A stretch of 64,000 nucleotides of DNA from Cryphonectria parasitica EP155 (GCF_011745365.1 NW_024468914.1:1-64000); one strand, 5' to 3'; shown: positions 10,757 through 22,899, counted from the first letter of the stretch. Program-made: numbers and translations. The notes: generated by a model from the letters alone, not told the origin.

Positions 10757-13666
10757 GATTTACACAAGTCTCATGGTTTGTTCAGTGCCCTGACACGCGC
10801 GCTCTGGTTTATGATCCGGGGTTTCTGCAGCTCTCTGCTGCAGTCATAGACGATGTGGTTGTGCTTCCGCATAGGCGTGTGACAGATATTCTTTTGTTTG
10901 GTCGGAGACGATCACTGCACCTTGTCTTTACTGCCGGGGGAGGCGGGGGGGTGGGCATGCTTTCCTGTGGCTGCGCCGCTCCAATACCGACCAAGGATAT
11001 AGGAGTGGATCCTCCTTCAGCCCTGGATCCTGCACAACCTTTTCAGGGCACCCCGTCCGCGACCATTCTTCCTTGCTTACCACCGGAACGGAGTAACATC
11101 GCCCACGTGGCTCGCGCTGCTATAGTTTAGGCTACTATAGCTTTGCCGTGGTGAGGGAACATTGGAGTGCGGCTTTTTTTTTTTCTGTTGTAGTGTTATA
11201 GACATATACAATCGTGGCACATCGTGAGCCACAGCAGCAAGCTCACCCTCCATCATAGTCATATTCCAAAGAATTGGTGGTCGCTGGCAGACACATCACG
11301 GTCGTCAGTAGACTACTGATTTCCTCTGTCGACAGGCATTCAGCTCTGCATCAGCACGGAGCTTGTTAGTGGCGGGAATCGGCTTTTCAGCTGACATCCA
11401 GAGCACCACCCGAGTAGCTTGAGTCCAACGAGCGCAGCCCCATACATCTCTTGTCACCAATCCTTGTTTTGTTGACGTTCGCACGTTCAGTATCGTGTTA
11501 AGTTGTATTAGATGCAACTCGACGCTGGATGACCTTTTCAGCCTCGGAATCAACACGCAGCAGCCTTGGAACATTTACAAACCTCGTGATTTACATAGCC
11601 TCGGGCTCATACGGAAACAATGTACACCTATGAAGCAGCTTTGTGAGTGATATGGATTTCTCTTTGTTGGAAATCCCGTGATGCTACTTATATAATCCAA
11701 TGATTGTCTCGTATGCCCATGTAGACAAGGGGCATAGCATGCCATTCATTAGAATACATCCTGCCATGTATGACCCATGCATTTGATCCTGGAAGCATTG
11801 TTGAAGGAGCCAAGCTAACCAGTTCGGATGAGTAAGAGGCTATTATGTCGTTCATATGGGAACTCCTTCTCGCCTACACTGGGGAGCAAACCTACCCAAG
11901 CTGCACCAGGGGTAGCTTCCCCTGTAACCCTGCTCAGATCGCGGACTCTCCTGCCGTATGGATTGGGACTTCTAATATAGATCCTCGCGGCGCAGTACGT
12001 GCGTGTTCCCATGTGAGGGCGTCACAAGGACATGATTACCTTGATGTACCAACGTGCCGGACAAACTCCAATCCTTCACGGTTGAGCGCCCAACGTGGAC
12101 GGAGCAAGCATAGCCTGTTGCCGGTGCTATGACGCCTTGATACACAGCGCAATAAGCCCCACTGTGTGGGACTTTACAAGTGGTTCCGTGGCGGGGAAAA
12201 CATTGAGACCGTCCGATGAATGCTTGCATGCTGACTGGGAGGGTCTAGAACGGTATGCTATTTCTTTAGAGAAAGTCGAAAGCCGAATGCATAACGATGG
12301 ATTCAACGTTCGTTTCTATGATTAAAAGATGCCATGGCAGAACCTTATTTTTTTTTTAAAAGGCATCCCCAGCTGCATCAAGGGGCTTCGCGAATGAAAG
12401 GACGGATCCTGTAGCTTTAAGAGTCCCAAGGGATGATGGAGACAAAACTGTAATGATATGTGATTCAATGTATTACCGTTGCTCCCACCATGGTTCAGCG
12501 GATCATCTTTTCATTGAATTTGGTTATGTATGGACTGCTCGACAACGGCCTCGATCAAGGCGCATTTCCTCGGTACATTATCCGGGCATTGGGGGGGGGG
12601 AGGGGCTCCACCGAGAAACGCTTAATCAACATATGGCCTGGCAAACCCAGCCCAGATAGCTAGGTATTTTGCCCTGAATAAAGTCTTCATTTGCCTGCAC
12701 AAGCCACAGATCTCCAGTATATATCTCAATTCTACTGGCATGTGGAAAAGGAGCTCGAAATAGATTCTCAATGCTGCTCCCTGTGTCTCTTGTCTCACCA
12801 GCAGTAGGTGTTTGTCGAGCGGCGAGCCAATTTATGTTCATCTGATGACCTCCAACGAAAGTGTCCCGTAATAGCCTGCAACGTCTGTGTCGCCGTTCCC
12901 TAGACGGACGGTGCAGCAATGTGTCGTGTCCGCGTCCCTCCCCCCCCCCCCTCTTCCACCTCTTTCTTCATACAGTGCAGTAGATGACTCAAACCTCATT
13001 CAAAAGGTGGATCAACCAGATGAGATGGAGTGGCAGTATGACAGTAAGGATCACTGCCATGCAGCCATTTAGCCGGCATCCTTCAACCACAAGATGCCGA
13101 TCCTTGGACTTGGAAGGCTTGATGGCCTGTCCAAGGTGAGAAAAGAGGACATTTGAGGTAGTGGAAGATATGTCTCAGTTTCCATCCACTAGTATGTATA
13201 CTTGATCGTCAGAAATGCCATTGTGGGAACTAGAACGAGGCACATCTGAGGCTCTCATCGTGGGCTGAATATGGAATTCTAAATTGATGATCTAAGGTAG
13301 CTTGAATAACTCAGCTTGTGCTCAACTTACCCTAGACCTGGGATTAGATTCTGTATGAAGAATTTTATTGTTGCGAGGTTCTAGGCTACTCAGGCCAGGA
13401 GACGGCGACCGGGCTCTCACTTGACATGCCATCTAATTATTCCGATGTTAATTCCCATGGATGGAGAAGTCAACCCACACAGCCTTGAGTATTTTTTTTA
13501 GTATCAGATGAACCTCATCTACAGCTAACTAGCTACCGTCATACAATAGCAAGGAGTCTAAATATAATGATACTGGTGTAACATCGCGTAGAGAGGTGCT
13601 CCTAGGCGTCATGAATGCAACCCCCAACCCCGGCTCTCCCTCTCCCGTAAACTCCACAAAACGCTT
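10757..13666. other. Long intergenic stretch without a recognisable gene
   Basis: Nearly 3 kb with only short frames under 100 codons on either strand. It contains homopolymer runs (T near 11175-11184 and 12349-12357, G near 12590-12602, C near 12940-12950). I see no conserved domain, transposon terminus or tRNA. The left end should include the Clr5 gene promoter; the right end is downstream of the ketopantoate-reductase-family gene. Confidence 0.5.
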
Positions 13667-14799
13667 CTACACCTTTCTATCACCATATTTCAACCCCACC
13701 GTGTTCTTCAATGGTACCTCGACCAGGCCCCTCGCCTCCTTGATCTGGAACTGCAATCCCTTCAACAGCGCATAAAGCACCTTCAGAGTTGGCGCCGCCA
13801 CACCCAGCCTCTCTGCCTCGCGCAGCGGCTCGCCGATGATGTTCTCAAACTCAATAAAGTTGCCCTTCTCAACATCCTGGTACATGCTCGGCTTGAAGAA
13901 CGTGTCGTAGAGATCAACAGTGATAATGTCCTCGACCAGGCCAGGCGGCAGCTCCACACCCTTCGCCTTGGCCACGGCCACAATCTCCAGCATGACGGGC
14001 CGCACCAGCTCATCAATCACGTGCTCGCTCGCGCGCATGCGGGACACGTCCATGCGCAGGACGGCCGCGGTGCTGTTGAAGCTGGCGTTGTAGAGCAGCT
14101 TCTTCCAGCGGCCGGCGGGGACGTCCTCGTCGAAGCTGCAGCGGACGGCCGGGCAGGCGCTGTAGAGGTCGACGAACGTCTTGGCGGCGGCGACGGAGAC
14201 CTCGCGTGGGATGTTGGGGTTGTCGAAGGCGCCGACGTATGAGATGTCTGGGTTGTCGTGCAGAATCGCGCCGTGGGGGGATTCGCTTGCGCCGATGATG
14301 GAGATGCCGGAGAGGACTGGGTTCGAGGGGAAGGCGGCGATGATGGGTCGCTCAATGTTGAGTCCGTTTTGTAGGAGGAGAATGGCAGTGTGGCCCGGTG
14401 TAATGGATGGGGCGATCATTTCTGCTGTGGACGGAGGGATGTCTGCAATGTTCTTGGTGGTGACGACCACGAAATCGTATGGATCCAGCTTCTCGTCTGC
14501 CACGTTGGGCATCGTGTTGCGGACTGGGCATTTTGGTCAGCCGACGCTTGATACGACATAACGAGACAAGTTCCACAAATCGTAGGTTCCTTACTGGTGC
14601 TTGGCCTCCAATTCTTCACCTTGCCGTGCTCGAGAGACCTTATATGGAAACCTTGGTCCTTGACGACAGAGAAGTTGGAACGCAGAACAGCCGTGATGGT
14701 AGCCCTGCCACCCTTCTCAAGCGCATATGCTGCCATCGTTCCCACCCCGCCGCTGCCCACCAGCAGCACGTTGGCCTTCTGCCCAGAGGAGGTCTTCAT
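13667..14799 (-). CDS. 2-dehydropantoate 2-reductase family (ApbA/PanE-like) protein
   Basis: Exons 14799-14595 and 14523-13667 (intron 14524-14594, GTAAGG...CCCAG) total 1062 bp, or 353 residues. The N-terminal Rossmann fold opens with VLLVGSGGVGTMAAYALEKG, the GxGxxG dinucleotide loop of the ApbA family. DPYDFVVVTTKN and LLLQNGLNIERP follow as in ketopantoate reductases. The C-terminal helical ApbA_C domain includes WKKLLYNASFNSTAAVLRMD, which matches the conserved K..N...N block. Canonical members make pantoate from ketopantoate for coenzyme A synthesis. Fungi carry several paralogues, some acting on other 2-oxo acids, so the true substrate is uncertain. Confidence 0.88.
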
Positions 14800-15648
14800 T
14801 TTTACTGTTTATGTCGTGAAAAAACTGGATTTTGATTCTTTGGGGTTTCCAATGGCAACTTGGGTGCTGAGAGGGACCAAAAAAATTCAATGGTAAGACT
14901 GGGGATCATTGAGTAAGTAATGAGCCATGACAAGGTAAAGTATCTCATGGTTGCTTACAATTAAACAGTAGATGTTGGTGGATTGTAGTGACTCCGATGC
15001 CGGTCAATTTGGATGCTTCCAAGGTCGGAGTGACAAGCTTTTGAGTTTCCCAATTCAGCTGTATTCGGTCTTGTTCTGGCAGTCTACGGTCTTTAAAGAC
15101 TTGCCGGCCATGAACATTACGTAGTTTAAAGGACCAGGCGGAGAAATGCAAAATACTTATTCAGTCATATGTTCCAATACTGAATGGGTTATGATCCGGA
15201 TATCAACACTGCGAATTGCCTGGGCATGACGATAAGGAAATGTAAAAAATGGAGTGCAAAATACCCTAACCCTGAAGACTCCATACCTTTCAGATAGATC
15301 CTTATTCTATGGTCCTAGAACCTCTCACAAAGTACTACACTCGTACTCACTAGCTCTACGGATTTCTATGTTTTAGGATTTTTCTGATCTCAACGATGGA
15401 CCACGGAAGAGCTACTTCTGAAAGGCACATTCGAGGTTATGCTGGGTGTATACCAGAACTCTATATGGTCTACTGCTCCCCAGAATCACCTAGTATCGAT
15501 AATTTTAGTGTATTAGCCCTTGATTTGTTGTTGGATCAGACAGGGAAACGACATATACCGCGTTGACTGACCGCTGTCTTTACCTTCTGCACCCCCTTCA
15601 AGCACGTGTAGCACTCCAAGAGGGAACAGTCCTGAACTCACTCAGCCC
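14800..15648. other. Intergenic, no gene seen
   Basis: AT-rich, with only very short frames. The left part should be the promoter of the ketopantoate-reductase-family gene and the right part the 3' flank of the SDR gene. Confidence 0.5.
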
Positions 15649-16467
15649 TCACCACTGAATCGTCTCCCCAAACCTGTCCACAAAACACCCAGTCCCCAGC
15701 CCTGCCTCGCCCCCAAGCCTCTCCAACAACGCCAGAACATCCCCCAAGCTCTCCTCCACACTAATAGCCCCGTCCTCCTTCACAACCACCAGCCCCGTCT
15801 CCACCCTGCCAGGATGCACCATCGCAAAGAACACCTCGGGCACATCAAGACTCATGCTCCGCAGCACAGCATTCAGCGCCGCCTTGCTCGCGCGGTACGC
15901 ATACCCGCCGCCCGCGGCGTTGGCGGCGATGCTGCCCATGCGCGAGGAGAGCACGATAACCTTGGGCGCCAGCCCGTCCCGCGCGGCCCGCCTCAGGTTC
16001 GGCAGGACCGCGGTCAGGACGCTGAAGGTCCCGACCACGTTGATCTCGTACGTGTGCAGGAGCGTGGCGGCGTCCATGGCGTCGAGGGTCTCGGCGGAGG
16101 CGACCTCGCTGGCGCTGTGGATGGGCACGTGCGGGACGAGGCCGCGCACGCCGGCGCAGTGGACGACGAGGGAGACGGGGGTGGTCTCGCCAATGTGTTG
16201 GCGGACGAGGGCTTGGTGCGCCTCGAGCGGCGAGGTGACGTCTAGCTGGGCGTAGAGGGATGAGTCGTCGGGCCGGTAGACAGCGTGGTCCTGGCCTGCG
16301 TTGTCGGTCCAGGGTCGTCTGTCTATGCCGACGACGGTGCAGGGTGGTGAGGTTGGGTGCTTGGCGAAGTGCTGGAAGAATGCGCGGCCGAGACCGGATG
16401 ATGCGCCTGTGATGAAAATCACGGGTTTTGGTGGTGCAGTTGCTGCAGCTGCTGCATGTTGCGACAT
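15649..16467 (-). CDS. Short-chain dehydrogenase/reductase
   Basis: A single exon encodes 272 residues, the normal length for a classical SDR. The NAD(P)-binding loop is FITGASSGLGRAF (residues about 18-30), the acidic residue of the second strand is in GIDRRPW, and VVHCAG replaces the usual NNAG. The catalytic Ser is in VIVLSSRMGS and the Tyr/Lys pair in YAYRASKAALNAV. The C-terminus VHPGRVETGLVVV is of the Rossmann SDR type seen in small carbonyl reductases. Substrate unknown. No neighbouring pathway genes are apparent. Confidence 0.88.
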   Translation of the reverse strand: MSQHAAAAATAPPKPVIFITGASSGLGRAFFQHFAKHPTSPPCTVVGIDRRPWTDNAGQDHAVYRPDDSSLYAQLDVTSPLEAHQALVRQHIGETTPVSLVVHCAGVRGLVPHVPIHSASEVASAETLDAMDAATLLHTYEINVVGTFSVLTAVLPNLRRAARDGLAPKVIVLSSRMGSIAANAAGGGYAYRASKAALNAVLRSMSLDVPEVFFAMVHPGRVETGLVVVKEDGAISVEESLGDVLALLERLGGEAGLGTGCFVDRFGETIQW

Positions 16468-17113
16468 GCTGGGTTATTTCGATCACGGTTGGTCTGTATG
16501 AATTAAGATGAAATAAAATTATACTGTTGTGTTCCTCAAGGTCAATCAATATTTACGTGCTCGGTGGGCTTTCTTTTTGGCTGGAGAACGAAGAATGCGG
16601 GCGGTTTGCACAGAAGCCCTTCTTGGGCTAGCGGAGAGGCTCCGTAGCGGGTCTGCAGCAGGGTCTCCCGCTGCAGTTGTTCAGGCTGGCCTGCATAGTA
16701 AGTAGCACCGTCATCTTCAACGCCACACCCACCATTACTACTCATACGCAGCGCACAGGTTGGGTGGGCAGTCAATATACACAGTTTCAAGAAGGATCCT
16801 TATGAATTGCAAGATAATCAATTTTTTTTTATTGTTTTTGTTTTTGGTTCATCAACAATATCTCATGCAAATGATGCAAATGAGAAAATAAGCTGGTAAC
16901 ACATACTCTGTAACTCCAAGCGCCGTCCGATAGCATGCAGAGACCATGGCAGCAAAATCCAGCCGCCTATCCCCATCCTTCCTCAAGGTTTCTTTCAGCT
17001 CCCCCTCCTAATTTATCACGATACCCGTCTGTTCCCCATAACTCCTTTGACAGATGCACTCCTTGACTGACTGCAAGTGGAGAGCCCTAATCCTGCAGGG
17101 CAGAGAGACACTC
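16468..17113. other. Intergenic, no gene seen
   Basis: Promoter side of the SDR gene and 3' flank of the His-rich gene. A poly-T tract lies near 16822-16851. No coding signal. Confidence 0.45.
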
Positions 17114-17743
17114 TTATTGAGGCCCTTCATGCTGAGATCCTTCATGTTGAGATCCTTCATGCTGAGACCCTTCATGCCGAGATCCTTCATGCTGAGACCC
17201 TTCATGCGGAGGCCCTTCAAGTTGTTGAACTCCTCCACGTTGTCCCATGTGTTCTCTGCGGTGGTGGCCATGATGCCCCTGGAGTCCAGGCCCATGTCTA
17301 GGCCCGTGCCCATGCCCACGGCCATGCCCGCGGCCTCCCCTCCCGCCAAACTCAGACTGGCCGAAAGACGACTCTGGGGAGCCACCCTGCTGCGGCCCTT
17401 GGTGGTGGTGGTGGTGGTGGTGGTGGTGACGTTGTTGGTTCATCATTCTAGGCGGCGAGTCCGACCGTGGTGGGCCCTGAAAGGGTCCTGCACCCGGAGG
17501 TCCTTGGTGGTGGTGACCGTGATGGCGGCCGCCGCGACCGCGACCGCCCTGGCGCTGGGCATGGAAGCCCTGCTGAAATTCTGCGGGCGGCCCGCCGGCG
17601 GGAGGAGGAGGAGGAGAGGGTCCTCCGTGTCCGTGGTGGTGTCCGTGGTGTCGCCGGCCGAATTCATGTGATCCTTGGGGCCCAGGACCGTCGTGTGGTG
17701 GCCCATGTTGGTGATGGTGGGGATTGAAGGTAAGAAGCGTCAT
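17114..17743 (-). CDS. His/Gly/Pro-rich low-complexity protein with HEGSQ repeats
   Basis: One exon from the ATG at 17743 gives 209 residues (an upstream in-frame extension to 17875 has no better start). The protein is mostly His, Gly, Pro, Gln and Arg. It contains a run of nine His (near 17405-17431), a GRGGRGHGRGHGHG segment, and a C-terminal block of about seven pentapeptides of the HEGSQ type. No signal peptide or membrane segment is visible. His-rich disordered proteins can bind metal ions or take part in condensates, but no family is recognised and function is unknown. The opposite strand is also open through the repeats, which is a by-product of the 15-bp periodicity. Confidence 0.55.
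   Translation of the reverse strand: MTLLTFNPHHHQHGPPHDGPGPQGSHEFGRRHHGHHHGHGGPSPPPPPAGGPPAEFQQGFHAQRQGGRGRGGRHHGHHHQGPPGAGPFQGPPRSDSPPRMMNQQRHHHHHHHHHQGPQQGGSPESSFGQSEFGGRGGRGHGRGHGHGPRHGPGLQGHHGHHRREHMGQRGGVQQLEGPPHEGSQHEGSRHEGSQHEGSQHEGSQHEGPQ
17117..17219 (-). repeat. 15-bp tandem repeat encoding HEGSQ/HEGPQ
   Basis: About seven imperfect copies of a 15-bp unit, seen on the plus strand as CCTTCATGCTGAGAT with substitutions. The unit is a multiple of three, so length changes preserve the reading frame. Such arrays usually vary in copy number between isolates. Confidence 0.85.
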
Positions 17744-18570
17744 TGTGGTGGTGGTGATGATGATGATTGGTTGTTTTCTTTGTGGAAAAAAAGGAATGTA
17801 GGACTTGTGTGAATTTGTTATTTTTGTCGCTGAGAAGACGAAGATTGTTTTCTTTTTCTTCAAATAAATCTGCAACTTGCGAGAAGAGGAGAGTTTGAGT
17901 TGTCCAAGAACCGAGCCTCCAACCTACAGCAACATCAGGCTTACACAGATATATATATACTATGATACGTACGTATATACGCGTGGGAGGCATCCAAAAA
18001 CCCCTGTCAACCCAAACAACCCGGCGGCCTCTTGGCGCATGACTGGCGAAAACCAGCAAAAAGCGAACGTTGTAGCACACCCTCCGCTCGAGCCGCTGGC
18101 CAAGTTGTTGACCGTGACAGAACTCTTGGATGTCTTGGGAGCATCCCTGTGGAAAGCTCACAAAAGTAGTGGAGCTCGGCTCGGAGGAAGATGGGGGGCG
18201 AAGCCACTGGTCTGCGCCCCCATGAGCTGCGTGGACGTGTTGCCTCCCGTGTGGCGAGTGCTTAACGCCGATGTCCTAAGGATGACACATCTGTCAGTGC
18301 ACACCATCCAGCCTGCCAGCCTAGCCTAACCTAGTGACGACGATGAACCAAAGCGGCGAGGAAGAACGACTGTACAGTACAGTAGTACAATGGCTATGTT
18401 GACATTTCTGGGTGCTATCACATAGCTACAAAAAAAGACCCCCACTATTCGCCCCAACCCAGCTTACATTGTGACTCATGCAAGGTCAAGTCCCCTGATG
18501 TGGTAATTTGTAACAGGAAAGGTCAGTGCTCATGTCGGGACTTGTCGTCGGAAGCAGACATTGACGCAAG
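17744..18570. other. Intergenic, no gene seen
   Basis: Promoter side of the His-rich gene and 3' flank of the next minus-strand gene. A 150-codon plus-strand frame at 17877-18329 has no recognisable features and is probably chance. Confidence 0.4.
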
Positions 18571-19874
18571 TTACCAACCATGGCTATTGTCGATGGAGAA
18601 ATTCCAAGCAGATGTGTCGCCCTCTGCCGTGGTGCCATATCCGTCCATAGCAGCAGCAGCAGCACCATCAGCGGTGCCGCCCTCGTCGGCACCACGCCAC
18701 TCAACGCTGCCATCAACGGTGGCAGCGGCCGCCGAGCCCCATCCACCATCCGCGCCGTTGTTGCTGCTATTGTAGGGCGCAGCCTGCTGGGCTTTCTTCT
18801 CTGCCTTCTTCTTCTCGATGTGCTCCTTCTTGTCATCGAACCGCTTGTTCAGGTCCTCGTCCAGCTTGGGGAACACGGCTCTCATCTGCTCGATGAAGGA
18901 ACAGTAGTCATTGTACTCGGGCTCGTCCAATTTGCGCGTCCACCACGCCTCAAAGATGCTAGCCGAAGCTGCTTCCTGGAGAGCCTCGGAGGGGCCTAGG
19001 TATTGGAAGTGGCCCTCGTCGTACAGGCGCTCGACATAGTCGAGGTTGATAAGGCCCTTGCGTGCGTACTTCATGGCTCTCTTCTTCAGGCCCTCCTGCA
19101 GGGACATCTCGGGGACCTTGAGCTGGTCGGCCACGACAATGATCTCAAGCAAGATATTGAGAGCGTTCTCTTCGTCCTCGATCTGTGTGGATACACCCGA
19201 GGATGGTTAGTCCTGCCTCTGACAGTGGGAAGCAGTGCATCGACCCGCCTGGGTCGGCTTACCTCAGGAAACTTGATGTCGTTTCCCTCGTCGACACACT
19301 GGTTGATCCAGTCAAGCAAACGCTTGTAGGGGTCCAGGTTCTCGTCATCGATGACGAGGGCCGCGAAGCTTCCCTCGTTCTCGAGCTCCCTCTTCCAAAC
19401 CTCGCTGAAGGCCATCGCGGCGTTGCGGGGAAACTTGTCGACGAAGGACTGTAGAGGTTCATTCTTGCCAGAACGCTGCCAGATGGAGATGAATTTCTCC
19501 TCGCCGTTCTCTCGGTCGGTCTTCAGCCTGAGTGCGATTGCAAACAAAGAGGTCACTATTGATGCAAGACGGTGTCGTCGCCACGTACGGTGCATTGACA
19601 ATGGGCACATGACGGTTGGTCGGGGGGTAGGAGGCTGAAGGGGCCATCGCGCTGGGCATCGATGAATGAATGGATAGATAAGAACTTACTGCTCCACGTC
19701 CTTCTTGCGGACGCGCTTGGGCTTCTTCTCGTTGGCAGCCATCTCGAGAGCCTCGTAGCCATCCCTGTCCAGGACGACGCCGCTGTCCTCGATGGTCAAG
19801 GCACCATCACCCACCTCTCCGCCCCAGGACTCGGCGCCAAAGGCCTCAGGCTGGACAGCACCCCACTCTGACAT
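18571..19874 (-). CDS. Conserved-looking protein of unknown function with BTB-like features
   Basis: Exons 19874-19690, 19527-19263 and 19182-18571 give 353 residues. Introns are 19528-19689 (GTAAGT...CTCAG) and 19183-19262 (GTAAGC...CACACAG, phase 0). The N-terminus is acidic with Trp-Gly motifs (MSEWGAVQPEAFGAESWGG) followed by a basic patch KPKRVRKK. The middle (about residues 60-220) reads like a BTB/POZ-type fold: VDKFPRNAAMAFSEVW, DPYKRLLDWINQCVDEG and EIIVVADQLKVPEM. It is followed by a Lys-rich coiled-coil (KKEHIEKKKAEKKAQQ) and a Gly/Ala/Trp tail. The BTB comparison is inference from pattern only. A 63-bp in-frame segment (19651-19589) inside the first intron may be a cassette exon, giving 374 residues. 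Confidence 0.7.
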
Positions 19875-20967
19875 CTTTTCTGATGGTACAGAACAACGAG
19901 GGTGACGTAGGAGCTGCTGTACGCGTAAAGTATTCAATGGTGGGGGAACAGCTCTGATGTGGTCCACGATGGGTTCCAATAGAAATGATTTTACGACAAA
20001 AGGTGGGGTTAGGACGGTGAAAAGATGCACGTGTGCCAGAAAAATGTGAAAGGAAGGAGGAAGGAACGCGTCCAACACCAATTTGAGTTTTGGGAAGGTG
20101 CGGCCCTCGAGTAAAGTAAAAGGTTTGCTGCTGATTTTTCTTCCCTTCTATTTTCAGGGATGCAGATTTGACACCTGCAGACGTTGGTGCCGTGACAGGT
20201 TTTTGGGGTATCCTCCAGACAGGGAAAAGGAAAAGGAACGTGTCTGTTCTGAACTGTGCGAGTGCGCGTTTGCTGGAAGCATGCACTGAATATTATAATG
20301 AGTTGATGCAGCCTACCGTCCACCCTTGTCTATCAGCCACCGCCACCAGCAACCTCACGCGTTTGTCATGTCTTTGGCTCACGCTGATGATTGCACAAAG
20401 GAGGCAATACGGTGAGGACAAGACACAAAAGAGGAAAAGGAAAAGGATAAACAGATTTTCCCCTCAAAAGAGCTGAAGGCATTCAGCCCACGACCTTTTC
20501 CTTTGGCCTCTCTGGCTGCCTAAGTATTTACTTAGTAGTTAAGCATTGCACGATCTGAGAGTCTCAAAGTTTCTAAACACTAGTTTTATTCGTTCATAAA
20601 AGACTATCAAGGCTCAAGTCCAATTTTACCGTCCCAAGCATTCCTCGAATCTCTGTGTAAGACCAAAGCTGATCAAAAGACCTGCGCATGGGCGGTACAA
20701 TCAACAAGTACCTTTACAGACAACCTTGAAAACAATTTGCCTTTGCATAAGTATGATCACGTTCCAGGTCAGCCTAGAAATCCTTCCCACTGACCCTTTG
20801 CCGTATCAGGTGTGAAAATTCAATCCTTGCAACCTTAAAGAAACCTGGGGTGGCCGACACGTTGGCGCAGAGACGAGATATCTTTGGCTCAATGACTGCT
20901 CATAGTACAACGTCACAGCCAAGTCGAAGTCACCCAGCCCACCTGCGCCATGCTATTGCTTCAGGCC
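19875..20967. other. Intergenic, no gene seen
   Basis: Upstream region of the previous gene and 3' flank of the coiled-coil gene. Some minus-strand frames (to about 146 codons) overlap one another without domain evidence. Confidence 0.45.
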
Positions 20968-22899
20968 CTATTTGGCTTTCTTCGTCGGGTAGATGATCTG
21001 AAAGTTCTCGTGCTGCAGATGCATCTCGCCGCTGTCTTGTAGGATGTCCTCGTTCCACTGACGAGCCCACTCAATGGTGAGGGGATGCTTCTCGTTGATC
21101 ACTGCGTCAAGATCCCATATCAATATCCTCCTTTCGGTGGCCAAAAGATAGATGAGGGAAGGGAGAGGGAGAGGGAGAGGGAGAAGATATCGCTACTTAC
21201 CTTGACAGCCATATTGGCGCACCATCTCCTCCACGTCCGCAACGATAACGCCGTGGCCACGAATGTGCTCGAGGCCCCGATTGTGTAGCAGAGGGTGCTT
21301 GTGTAGGACATCGCAACCGTGAGAGGGGCAGACCAGGATGTACAGCGCGCACTCGCTGGAAGGGAAAGTGTAGGCAAAGACCCAGGCGCGGTTGGGACGG
21401 CCGCTCTTCTTGCGCTTGGTCTTCTTAGCCATCTGGGAAGTGGTGACATAGGTTTCGGTGTTGTGCAGGAAGCGGGAGGCGGGAGGCTGTGAGGTAGGAC
21501 CCCGTTGAATGCCGGTGACTTGAGGATTGGCTGCTGGAGCATTGACAGTGGTGTAAGTTGAGGGCATCGCCCCATGTCCGGTGAACGAAGGGGGCTGCAT
21601 GGCCTCCTGATCTTTGGTGACAGACATTGCCGTCGCGGTAGTGATACCGCCAGTTCCGAGGGTACGGTTGCCAGCCCAGACCCGTGCAATGTTCTGACAG
21701 TCGACAGTAGGGGCTGGGAGTCCGCTGGTTTGGCACCAGGAGCCAGGAAAGGGGGCTGGCTTGTGGACGGCCGTTGGTTGGACTCCTCCTTGGCCGTTAG
21801 ACTGAGTCTGACCTATAAGTGAAGTTTTAGCCTTGACTGTACTGTTTACAGCTGTGCGGGGCTCATGAATACCTTGTTGAGAGAGAATCTCTTTAATGAG
21901 GGCAGAAGCACGCATGGTTGCACCGTTCTGCGCTCCCTGGTTACTGAGAGATGGCATCATAGGATAGTTATTGGGGAAGGTCGACTGGTTGGGCGCAGCT
22001 TGAGGCTGGCGGAGAGTGTTCGCATTGGCAGACGTTCTAAGAGCGGCGACACTACCTCCACCAGACTCCTGCTCGACTGGGTTGGTGGGCTTCAGGGTTG
22101 CACCCATATCAGTATTAACCTGGGTGTTTCCAGTGGTAATGGTAGGTGAAGTATGAGCTGTGTGAAACGTTCCTGTATTTTCCTCGTTGTTGAAAGAAGG
22201 ATGACGCTTGGAAACGGGGCCCTCGATTTGGCAATTCTTGGTTTTGGTAGAAGGTGCTGTAGACAGAGTGCCACTTGACTTTTGGCCCGCACCAGTCATC
22301 TGATTTCTGTTGAACTCAAGACTTGGCTTGTTAGAAACAGTTGTGTACATGTCACCAAGGTGCTTGCCCTCGGATGTGATGGTTTTGTTGTTGGTGGCCT
22401 GAAGGCTGTGCAGTTGTAAAGGAGCCGCAACCTGCGAAGGTGGAGCGAGGGGGGGCGAGATAGAAGGTGAGTCATCTGTTTTCTTGCGCTTGGCAGGATT
22501 GGCTGGACCAATCTGGTATTCAGTGAACATGTTTGTGAATGGAAGAGACTGCTGAATGGACGAGGGGCCTCCCGAGGTGGTTGCATATGACAAAGCTGGT
22601 CCATATTCTGTCATGATAGGAGCAGTTGTCTGCATAGAGAAGAGATCGTGAGCAGCAGGGTAACCACCAAGCACTGTGCCAATGCCTGAGAAGCTGAGAC
22701 CTGAAGCATCATTAGCACTCAATTGGCTGTTGCCAATGCCACTGAGGACTCGAATACCATGATCAGCCAAGATTTGCTGGTATTGTCTGATCTGCTCCTG
22801 CAGCGACTGATTCACAGTCTTCAGCCGCTGGATCTCTGCCTGCTTAAGAGCAAGGCATTGGGCCTGGCTGGGAGCCTGGGCACCAGTGTCTTGATCCAT
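20968..22899 (-). CDS. Coiled-coil, low-complexity protein with Cys/His C-terminal module
   Basis: Exons 22899-21201 and 21101-20968 (intron 21102-21200, GTAAGT...GACGCAG) total 1833 bp, or 610 residues. Residues about 12-45 form a heptad-rich coiled coil (LKQAEIQRLKTVNQSLQEQI). A long Ser/Thr/Gln/Pro-rich disordered region follows, with basic patches PAKRKKTDD and KKTKRKKSGRPN that look like nuclear-localisation signals. The C-terminal 100 residues are well ordered and contain CALYILVCPSHGCD and HPLLHNRGLEHIRGH, a possible zinc-binding Cys/His module. It continues across the intron into VINEKHPLTIEWARQWNEDI. The architecture suggests a nuclear regulatory protein, but I do not recognise a named family. 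An in-frame 58-codon frame lies upstream (see next entry). Confidence 0.75.

Noticed and set aside
17054..17671. 205-codon plus-strand frame opposite the His-rich gene, with MLRSFMLRPFM repeats
   Set aside because: It is the antisense reading of the 15-bp repeat array and has no domain. The minus-strand frame has the better start and composition.
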